The notes under the pieces are model-generated. The model was not told where the DNA came from. It saw only the letters and a list, made by a program, of their open reading frames with translations, and made no database searches. A program made the position numbers and the translations under genes. From Actinomycetota bacterium (GTDB lineage Bacteria > Actinomycetota > Actinomycetes > S36-B12), in contig WLOE01000007.1 of the NCBI GenBank assembly GCA_009699465.1, positions 1 through 33,599 on the forward strand: DNA of 33,599 nt, in the 5' to 3' direction. This document shows, one piece after another, positions 10,992-18,862 of the stretch (positions within the stretch are counted from its first letter, which is position 1; each line of letters begins with the position of its first letter).

Positions 10992-12485
10992 ATGACGTAC
11001 CGTGGTCACGTGAAGAAACTGGCAGTGGTGAGTGCTCTAGCCCTCGTAGTGACCGCAATCGTTTTGCCATCACCCTCACAGGCTACTGAACTTGATACGT
11101 ACCGAAACCAACGCTTGAACTGGACTCGTTGCGATGTCGGTGAGTGCGCCACTCTTCAAGTGCCGTTGGATTACTCAAATGTGAATTTGGGTAATATTTC
11201 CATTGCGGTCAGCCGTGTTCAGCACACCGGGCCTGTATTCCAAGGATCGCTTGTCGTGAATCCAGGTGGCCCAGGATCCCCGGGTTTAGATTTCGCGAAA
11301 TATGTTGCTCGTGAGGTTTCACCTGCCGTCGCTAAAGAATTCGACATCATTGGCTTTGATCCCCGCGGAGTTGGAAAGTCGCAACCAGTAATGTGCATGA
11401 CGAACAAACAAACTGCATCCTGGCTCGCAATGGACTCCACTCCAGACTCCCCTGCTGAAATTGCTTCAGTCATGGCCGCTGCAGCTGCTATTGGCAAAGG
11501 TTGTCTGCAGTACACCCCTCGCATTTCCCCACATGTGGGGACCCCTTCGGCGACTCAAGATTTAGAGCTTCTTCGCCTAGCGCTCGGTGAGACGAAGTTG
11601 AATTGGCTCGGGTTCTCATATGGAACCTCACTGGGAACTTCATACCTAGAACTCTTCCCCGAAAACATCGGCCGATTCGTTCTTGACGGCGCAGTGGACC
11701 CATCGCTGAATTCCATGCAACTTTCTTTGGGCCAAGCGAAAGGATTTCAGAAAGCCTTCCAAAATTTTGCCCAAAAATGTATCGACCGCTCACCTTGTAG
11801 AATCGGTTCATCCCGCGCATCGATCACGTCTCGAGTCAATGCATTGCTCGCCAAACTTGATACACATCCAATGCGCACAAACTATGGAACCAAACTCACT
11901 CAGTCTCTGGGAATGGGAGGAATCTTCACCGCGCTGTATTCCACTGATCTGTGGCCACTACTCATCGATGCCCTCGACCAAGGCTTTATTGGGGACGGAA
12001 CGGGACTCCTTGAGCTTTCGTGGATGGGATCCGACCAAACAGGACCGGACACATTTGGTTCAAATATGCAGTCGGCGTACTACGCCATCGACTGTTGGGA
12101 CATGCCCGCAAGCCCTGGCGCCGCCGGCTTGGCAGTGGCAGCGAAACAGTGGTCGAAATCAGCGAAGATTCCTGAAATCTCTCGATCGATGTCATGGAGT
12201 AACGCACCTTGCTCAACATGGTTTGCCCACAACTCCAAACTTCCAGCTCCAGCCTCAAGCTCCACCAAAGCAGGAATCGTGATTATCGGTACGCGCTTTG
12301 ATCCTGCAACACCTTACGTGTGGGCACAGGCCTTAAATAGACAACTCCCCACGAGCACTTTGCTGACATACGAAGGCAACGGTCATACCGCTTTTGGTGC
12401 CGGATCACGATGCATAGATACCGCAGTCAACGATTACCTACTTCGAGGAACATTGCCAGCTGCTGGCAAGAGTTGCCCTGTTTAA
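10992..12485 (+). CDS. Secreted alpha/beta hydrolase, TAP-like (tripeptidyl aminopeptidase-like)
   Basis: Signal-peptide N-terminus, VNPGGPGSPG oxyanion region, GFSYGTSLG nucleophile elbow, C-terminal TAP-like GNGHTAFG. Confidence 0.9.
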   Translation: MTYRGHVKKLAVVSALALVVTAIVLPSPSQATELDTYRNQRLNWTRCDVGECATLQVPLDYSNVNLGNISIAVSRVQHTGPVFQGSLVVNPGGPGSPGLDFAKYVAREVSPAVAKEFDIIGFDPRGVGKSQPVMCMTNKQTASWLAMDSTPDSPAEIASVMAAAAAIGKGCLQYTPRISPHVGTPSATQDLELLRLALGETKLNWLGFSYGTSLGTSYLELFPENIGRFVLDGAVDPSLNSMQLSLGQAKGFQKAFQNFAQKCIDRSPCRIGSSRASITSRVNALLAKLDTHPMRTNYGTKLTQSLGMGGIFTALYSTDLWPLLIDALDQGFIGDGTGLLELSWMGSDQTGPDTFGSNMQSAYYAIDCWDMPASPGAAGLAVAAKQWSKSAKIPEISRSMSWSNAPCSTWFAHNSKLPAPASSSTKAGIVIIGTRFDPATPYVWAQALNRQLPTSTLLTYEGNGHTAFGAGSRCIDTAVNDYLLRGTLPAAGKSCPV

Positions 12486-13396
12486 CTTTCGGGCGAACCT
12501 TCTTCTGCGTCAAGATCGCGTAAGAACGATTCGAACTGCGCAGCTAACTCATCACCTGTCGGAACCTTCTCGGGCTGGCTGAATGATGCATCGTTGTCGG
12601 CACTGTGAACTTGGTCGTATTGATGCTCAAGGGCGGCAACGACGGTTGTGAACTCATCATTGCCCTCGAGTTGCTCCTCAATTTCCTGCGTTGCTTTTGC
12701 AGCCAGCTCATCCAACCCACCGGCAGGTAACGCTAGGCCCGTAATCATGCTCAGGCTGTTCAGCAGCGTTTGGGCACTTTGTGGGTACTGGAATTGCGCT
12801 AGGTAGTGCGGAACTTGGGCAGTGATACCCATGGAGTCAAAACCAGCCTGGGCTAAATGGAACTCCAACATCGCGCCCATATGCCCGGGAACTTCTACAT
12901 CACCAACCTGGGACCGAAACCCTTGGACGAGCGAAGGATCAGAACCGTGCACGGTGATACCTAGCGCCCGAGTATGGGGGGCCGGCCATGGAATACCAGA
13001 AGTGGCAACACATAGACGCACGTTCAATGTTTTACCTAAGTGCGTGACCGCTTTGATAAATCGCATCCACTGATAATCAGGCTCGGGGCCTGCCAGCAAC
13101 AAAAAGCGTGTTCCTTCATCGTCAATGACCTCATGTAATTGAATAGCCGGAATATCGACGCCAGTGAAGTGATCGACAGAGTAAGAAAGAATCGGTCGTC
13201 GAGCACGAAAATCCATCACTTCATCGACATCAAAAGTCGCGATTAAGTGATGCTCGCACGTTTCAAGAATGTGATCGATCATCATCCGCACTGCGCCGCC
13301 CGCATCGACATAACCTGTGAACGCATGGATCAGCACCGGGGAGTCATCAAATGAGGGCATTTGATGAACGGTGTACATCTCTTCCGGCGCTCGCAC
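12482..13396 (-). CDS. PAC2 family protein
   Basis: LIHAFTGYVDAGGAV, LLAGPEPDYQWMRF, HGSDPSLV, AQVPHYLAQFQYPQSAQTLL typical of actinobacterial PAC2 proteins; AAAGGAG RBS before GTG. Confidence 0.88.
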   Translation of the reverse strand: MRAPEEMYTVHQMPSFDDSPVLIHAFTGYVDAGGAVRMMIDHILETCEHHLIATFDVDEVMDFRARRPILSYSVDHFTGVDIPAIQLHEVIDDEGTRFLLLAGPEPDYQWMRFIKAVTHLGKTLNVRLCVATSGIPWPAPHTRALGITVHGSDPSLVQGFRSQVGDVEVPGHMGAMLEFHLAQAGFDSMGITAQVPHYLAQFQYPQSAQTLLNSLSMITGLALPAGGLDELAAKATQEIEEQLEGNDEFTTVVAALEHQYDQVHSADNDASFSQPEKVPTGDELAAQFESFLRDLDAEEGSPES

Positions 13397-13431
13397 AGGA
13401 TCTCCTTTAGACGAATAATTCGTGCATCACA

Positions 13432-14616
13432 CTATGCACGTTTGGTAACCCGCTTGAGAAGCGAGGCCCCCGTACCGGGATTCTGCTTAAAGAAAACAAG
13501 GAACTGTTCAGCTACTTGTCCACTCGCCCAAAAGCGGTCACGCTGCGCTTCATCCAGACCAAGGGCAATTTCACAGACTTGTGACCAAGCCAACCCAACA
13601 GCCTTGGTCATACTCGCCGCAACCGTTGCTGAAATTGCCGAACCAGCCACTGCCCCACCTGGGATGAACTTCAGCAGGCTCGTTACCGCGTAACGCCCAG
13701 CCAATGTTGCCCCGCCGGTGAGTACAACAGAGCCAGCCATAGACATCGCACGGGATTTACTGGGTGGTAATCCATACGCAGCAGTGATGCGCGCAATCAT
13801 CGTGATCTGATTTGGTATCAACAAAGCAGCGTCAGCAAATGGGATTGGCGTTGCTCCAATGCCAGCCGCGATCGTGGATGCCTGATTAATGATCGCGGCT
13901 ACGGCTTTTTTTTTGCGACTGATATCAACCTTTTGAGCGGCAGTAAGTGCTTTCTCAGCGACATCTGGCACGACCAGATACGTAGCATCCAAGAGATCTT
14001 GCAAACCAAAGACTGGTGCATGCGTGAAGTGATCAACCAACGCATTAGTAAGTACAACATTTCCCGCTATAGGCAGGTCGAGGCCGTCAATATACGACGC
14101 AAATTCCAATGCTTCCGGATGAATGACATCGTTCATGGTTGGTACTTGCGTTAACACAATTATGACCGGAAGACCTAAATCCACAAGCTTGCGAACGAAA
14201 TCGACTTGGGCTTGTTCAAACCTGCGATCAGACCATCGAACCAAGTACCAAGCAGCGTGCAACTGTTCCTGTGCTGGTTTTTGAGCGTACTGATCAACGA
14301 GTGAATGCAGTCCGGTCAGGATTGCGTCACCGGCCATACCGGTTTCAAATCCTTCAGCGTCATACAGCCCAAGGAAGCTATCGGGTAGCAAATAGTGAGT
14401 GAGCCCACGTGTGACTGGCTCACCTATTCCCGTCTTGGCGACATCGCTCCCAAACATCGCATTCACAAGGGTGGATTTACCAACCCCAGTTTTGCCGACA
14501 ACTAAAAGATTGAAAATACCCAAAGCTGCAAATGCATCAGCCAGTTTTTGTTCAAAAAGGGATTCAACTTGCGGACGCGAAAGATCCCGAACTTTCCCAT
14601 TGCCTTGATCAGCCAC
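13432..14616 (-). CDS. GTPase with C-terminal DUF697-like domain
   Basis: P-loop [12 protein letters not shown], switch region DAEGFETG, followed by AIINQASTIAAGIGATPIPFADAALLIPNQITMIARI. Confidence 0.88.
   Translation of the reverse strand: MADQGNGKVRDLSRPQVESLFEQKLADAFAALGIFNLLVVGKTGVGKSTLVNAMFGSDVAKTGIGEPVTRGLTHYLLPDSFLGLYDAEGFETGMAGDAILTGLHSLVDQYAQKPAQEQLHAAWYLVRWSDRRFEQAQVDFVRKLVDLGLPVIIVLTQVPTMNDVIHPEALEFASYIDGLDLPIAGNVVLTNALVDHFTHAPVFGLQDLLDATYLVVPDVAEKALTAAQKVDISRKKKAVAAIINQASTIAAGIGATPIPFADAALLIPNQITMIARITAAYGLPPSKSRAMSMAGSVVLTGGATLAGRYAVTSLLKFIPGGAVAGSAISATVAASMTKAVGLAWSQVCEIALGLDEAQRDRFWASGQVAEQFLVFFKQNPGTGASLLKRVTKRA
13864..13914 (-). other. Candidate slippery A9 tract plus downstream stem-loop inside the GTPase gene
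   Basis: Minus strand reads CGC-AAAAAAAAA-GCCGT-AGCCGCGATC-[17 nt]-GATCGCGGCT; arms are perfect complements. Confidence 0.5.
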
Positions 14617-14636
14617 GCTCCCACCGTACGCGGTTC

Positions 14637-15212
14637 ATGGCCATTCCGGGTTACCGTGGTGCCGTGCGCCCAAAACATCGCTTGCGATCGCTCATTGTGA
14701 TCAGCATCGTTGTCGTCGCAACAGTGTTCGCAGGGAATTGGGCCTGGAATACCGCCAAGCACTATGGGCTGGTTGGCCCAATACAAGTTCCTTCACAGTA
14801 TCGAGCTTTGGTCCTAGACGCTGCCCAGCGGTGTCCAGCAATTTCCCCGGAAATCTTGGCGGCACAATTGGTAAATGAAAGCCACTGGGACCCCAAAGCA
14901 ACAAGTCCAGCTGGTGCTCAAGGCATCGCGCAATTTATGCCCGATGTTTGGAATCAGGTGGGAATAGACGCCAACGATGACGGAAGAGTCAACATCTGGG
15001 ATCCCGAAGATGCGATTCCCTCCGCGGCTGAATTCAATTGCTTGAATCGCAAACTCGTCAAAGGAGTCAGTGGGAATCGTTTGAAGAACACTCTCGCTGC
15101 ATACAACGCTGGCCATGGAGCCGTACGTAAATATGACGGAATACCGCCATATCCTGAAACAGAAAATTACGTAACAGCCATCATCGAGGATTCAAAAAAC
15201 ATCAGCTGGTGA
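14637..15212 (+). CDS. Membrane-anchored/secreted lytic transglycosylase (SLT domain)
   Basis: N-terminal TM segment, then LAAQLVNESHWDPKATSPAGAQGIAQFMPDVW and LAAYNAGHGAVRKYDGIPPYPETENYV. Confidence 0.93.
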   Translation: MAIPGYRGAVRPKHRLRSLIVISIVVVATVFAGNWAWNTAKHYGLVGPIQVPSQYRALVLDAAQRCPAISPEILAAQLVNESHWDPKATSPAGAQGIAQFMPDVWNQVGIDANDDGRVNIWDPEDAIPSAAEFNCLNRKLVKGVSGNRLKNTLAAYNAGHGAVRKYDGIPPYPETENYVTAIIEDSKNISW

Positions 15213-17312
15213 CTACGCCTGCCTGGCTGCATCTTCAGCAATGATTTCAGCCTGCGCTGAGGCCACGAGTTCTTTCCAGAGTTCGTCGTTCACGCTTTCT
15301 GAATTTCCATTGACATTCCACGACTTCATTTCGCGCTTCAGCGCTTCCTTGGCTCTGGCTACTTGTTCCGTCACCACTCGGCGCTGCGCCCACTGCAATT
15401 CGCGTTCACGCAATGCTTCTTCCATCTTGAGTAACTGTGTTGGCGTTGCTGGCAGATCGTAGGTTGAGGTGACAAAGCGAGCAATGTCTTCGCGGTAATC
15501 GTGGCCGCGGCGGCCAAAAATTCCAGGAATAACTTCCATTGCGTTAATCAGGTCAACCCCAGTGAGCACAAAGGTGGTACCCGGACGCCAACGAGAAGAC
15601 CTAGGCACTCCTTCAGGGCGCTCATCTACTGGTCCCAGCCACCAAGGCTGACGTAGCAACAAGTTGGTTCCGAATTTTGGAATCGGATCGTTGTAGTGGC
15701 TCAGGAGGGTGTATCGAATCTTTTTGCGCTGCTCATCTGGCAGATCGAGGTACTCACCATAGTTGTCGAGTTCGATCATTACGTTTTCTGGATCGATTTT
15801 TTCCTTATCCAGACGCCATGCCTTTGCAAATTCAGTTGCAGATGGTGTCCCCAAGAAAATTGCGGAGTGGACAAAATCCCGATCCATGGCTTCAACCGTG
15901 CGATGTTGCCAAATATCTTGCATCGTCAACGCGCCAAGGCTCTCGCCGAACAACACAAACTTGGGACGTTTCTTTGGCGGCATCCCACGCATATAGCCGG
16001 TGATCGCATACATCACAGCACGGTTTTGCTCGACAGCCAGGCCAGTGCGATTCAGTGACATTGGCGATGGGAGGAGCGAGTACTGAAGTGTGGCAATTGC
16101 ACTGTTGCCGAGCGTTAAATACTCCAAGGCTTCAGCCAACACGTAGTTGATGTAGCCCGAACCCGTTGGTGAGGCAAAGCACAGCACTTCGCGCTCAAAA
16201 GCATGCGTCCGGACGAGTTCATCCATGAGTAATTCGACTCGTTCTTCGAGCACTGGCGAGGTATCCAAACCGACGAAAAGACGAATTGGATCGTGGGTTG
16301 CTGGAGTGCCCATGACATTTTCAATCTCATCGCGAGTGAGCACCATGTTCGTGAAGCGACGGCCCTCGCGCGAAAGGCTGTCAAACGAAACCGAACTTTC
16401 AGGACTACCTGAAACAAAACGACTTGTTGGTGGGTTCTCATATGCCGGCTCAATGGCAGCGCCACCTTGCTCCACGCGACGAGTTGCGTATTCATATCCA
16501 GCGGTAAGGGCACCGCCCAGAATTGCCAATGCAACGAAGTGACCAATTGGGTTGGCAACTTCGTCGTAATCTGGAGCTACTCGAAGTAAAGCTTTAGACA
16601 CCTGCGACGCCAGCGCTCGTTCACCTGCTTGCAGTGCAAGAACACCTGCACCAACACCCACAGCGATAGCAACTGAGTTTCGCGTTGAAACCTTGGCAAT
16701 GGTGGTGTCGCCGTATTCTTCAGCATTTTGATGAACACGATGAATTTCAAAGGCAGAAGCAGCAATACCAGCGGGCAATGCAAACGGAACCTGATTCGTC
16801 CAGCGAAGACCAGGAACTTTTTGACCAATGAGATCAAAGGTGCCGATCATTCCGCTGAGCGCTGCACCAGCAAGGGCAACCTTGGAAGACCGCTGAGCAG
16901 CCACCCGAGTTAAGCCGCGTCGAAGTTGTTCATCTTCATGTGGTGGCAACAACCGGGCGACTGCTTCAGTAACACCTGCGAACGCCAGGTTTGTTCCCAC
17001 ATTGAAGAGCAGCTTGGTGGCCGAGGTCGCATGAGTGCGATCGATACCTCGAGTTTTCATCACGGCGTTGCCCAGCGATTCAATCGTGCTTTGTGTTGCG
17101 GTGACAAGAGATAACGTCGCTGCGGAGATGACACCTGTTGCGATGGCTTGATCCATCGTTTTACGTGGTTGCAAACCAGGCTCAAACGACGGCCCCACTG
17201 CTGCAGCCGCAGCAAAGAGTGCAACACGCTCGGGCAAACTTCTATTCGGACCTAAGGCGCCCACCGCACGGCTCAGAAAACTCATAGAAGTAATCCTGCC
17301 AGTAGAACGCAT
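15213..17312 (-). CDS. Alpha/beta-hydrolase (Abhydrolase_9 type) with N-terminal membrane domain
   Basis: Hydrophobic N-terminal half, then VLFGESLGALTMQDIW GxSxG nucleophile motif and FVGLDTSP; start could be ATG 17312 or 17285. Confidence 0.85.
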   Translation of the reverse strand: MRSTGRITSMSFLSRAVGALGPNRSLPERVALFAAAAAVGPSFEPGLQPRKTMDQAIATGVISAATLSLVTATQSTIESLGNAVMKTRGIDRTHATSATKLLFNVGTNLAFAGVTEAVARLLPPHEDEQLRRGLTRVAAQRSSKVALAGAALSGMIGTFDLIGQKVPGLRWTNQVPFALPAGIAASAFEIHRVHQNAEEYGDTTIAKVSTRNSVAIAVGVGAGVLALQAGERALASQVSKALLRVAPDYDEVANPIGHFVALAILGGALTAGYEYATRRVEQGGAAIEPAYENPPTSRFVSGSPESSVSFDSLSREGRRFTNMVLTRDEIENVMGTPATHDPIRLFVGLDTSPVLEERVELLMDELVRTHAFEREVLCFASPTGSGYINYVLAEALEYLTLGNSAIATLQYSLLPSPMSLNRTGLAVEQNRAVMYAITGYMRGMPPKKRPKFVLFGESLGALTMQDIWQHRTVEAMDRDFVHSAIFLGTPSATEFAKAWRLDKEKIDPENVMIELDNYGEYLDLPDEQRKKIRYTLLSHYNDPIPKFGTNLLLRQPWWLGPVDERPEGVPRSSRWRPGTTFVLTGVDLINAMEVIPGIFGRRGHDYREDIARFVTSTYDLPATPTQLLKMEEALRERELQWAQRRVVTEQVARAKEALKREMKSWNVNGNSESVNDELWKELVASAQAEIIAEDAARQA

Positions 17313-18679
17313 TAGGTGTTAATAGTTGAGGGTCCCGGGGTTGGGGTTCCTGGGTTTGGAGTGCTCGAAGGGGTTGGCGTAGGCGTCGGAATTGGGGTAG
17401 GTACAGGCAAAGGCAGACCCCCGAGCGCAGATTTGCGCACCCAACTTGTCCAAGGGATGTTCCAAAGACCTCCGGAACCATTTCCTGGCTGAGCCGTCTC
17501 ACCTTGAGTATTTGTGTAGATGAACACATCACCTGGAATCGTGTTGTCAAAGATCCACTTGGCATTGTCTTCAAACATATTGGTGCAGCCATGGGACCCA
17601 TTCCACTTACCTAAGCGGCCGGTAGCCCATGGCGCCGAGTGAATGAACTCGCCTGAGGGTGTGAGACGAGTGTTCCACCTTGCATCGAGGCGATATTGAT
17701 CTTCTGGAGCAGTCAGCCCCAAAGCTTGGCTGGTGTACGTCTTCGACGGTTCCTTTTGCGTATTGATGACCTTCACGCCATTGCGCGTGCGCCAATCTGG
17801 TCCGCCAAGTGAAATTTTGAATGACTTCACCTTTTGACCATCGACATACACATTCATTAAGTGCGCAGCGCCATCCACCCGACCCACGAGCGACCGCGCA
17901 GTTTTGAAGGTGTACGTCGTTCCTAGGCTCGAGCTTCCGACCAGCGTTGATCCCCCTACTACACCGAGGTTTGCCGAATCCAACGATGAAGCAATGGTGA
18001 TCGTTGAGCGCCCTGGCCAAAAACCTGTTGGGCGGTAAACGATTGTGCGGGCATCCTGCCAAGCCCACCGCCCGGGAATCAGCTGTGTGACTCCAGTGGA
18101 ATCTGAGGTCGCAGAGACCGTGAGATGTCGTTCAACGACAGCCTTGTTCGGAATGTCTCGACTGAATTTCAATTCAGGCAAGGCTCCGATACCCACGCGC
18201 GTCACCGCGCCATCAACACCGAGGTTGTTACTGGCCGCATTGAAACTGGCTTTCACGTTTACTCGTGACCGCGGCAGGTTGGAAAGTTTGTCGACGTCTT
18301 CGGCCGTCGGAACTTTCGGTACTCCACTTCCATTGACACTGGGCTCGCTGGGGCCGGCTGAGTTCACCGAACGTAGGGCCACGATGTACTTCAGCCCGTT
18401 CGTGAGACCGCTGACCTTGCACACGCCATCGACAGTTCCACAACTCGCCCAAGTGTTACCGCCATTTGACGTGACCTGAACTTCAGTCACTGGGTAACTG
18501 AAGTTATTCACCGGAAGCACATACTGAATTTGAAGTGAGCCGCTGCTGGAGGTCGTTACGGCAGCAATGTTGGGCGGATCTGGATATGGGGCTGCAGCGA
18601 AGGCAGGCGATGCGACCACTCCCAGACACACGGACAGGGCAAATACGACACTGATCCGGCGAAAATGTGGGGGAAGCAC
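17312..18679 (-). CDS. L,D-transpeptidase (YkuD) with N-terminal fibronectin type III-like domain and Pro/Thr-rich tail
   Basis: Signal peptide, FN3-like PPNIAAVTTSSSGSLQIQYVLP..LTNGLKYIVALRSVNSAGPSEPS, Ig-like domain, catalytic HSAPW...GSHGCTNM, C-terminal PTPIPTPTPTPSSTPNPGTPTPGPST. Confidence 0.92.
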   Translation of the reverse strand: MLPPHFRRISVVFALSVCLGVVASPAFAAAPYPDPPNIAAVTTSSSGSLQIQYVLPVNNFSYPVTEVQVTSNGGNTWASCGTVDGVCKVSGLTNGLKYIVALRSVNSAGPSEPSVNGSGVPKVPTAEDVDKLSNLPRSRVNVKASFNAASNNLGVDGAVTRVGIGALPELKFSRDIPNKAVVERHLTVSATSDSTGVTQLIPGRWAWQDARTIVYRPTGFWPGRSTITIASSLDSANLGVVGGSTLVGSSSLGTTYTFKTARSLVGRVDGAAHLMNVYVDGQKVKSFKISLGGPDWRTRNGVKVINTQKEPSKTYTSQALGLTAPEDQYRLDARWNTRLTPSGEFIHSAPWATGRLGKWNGSHGCTNMFEDNAKWIFDNTIPGDVFIYTNTQGETAQPGNGSGGLWNIPWTSWVRKSALGGLPLPVPTPIPTPTPTPSSTPNPGTPTPGPSTINT

Positions 18680-18862
18680 GCCTTAACTGTAAATCGGGCA
18701 GCCTCAAGGAACAAAACCCGGCGCGATTGAGACGAGCACCACCTTGTAATTCTCTGGGCATGGACTTCATGAAGGACTAATCTTGGACACACGCGCCACC
18801 TCGAATCCGAGGAGCGCTTTTATCGCGAGCGAACTGCACTTGAGTGTGCGAGAGGATCGGCA

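Noticed and set aside
17325-17405. G/T-rich repetitive stretch at the 3' end of the L,D-transpeptidase gene
   Set aside because: Explained as coding for the Pro/Thr-rich C-terminal tail (PTPIPTPTPTP...), not an independent repeat element.
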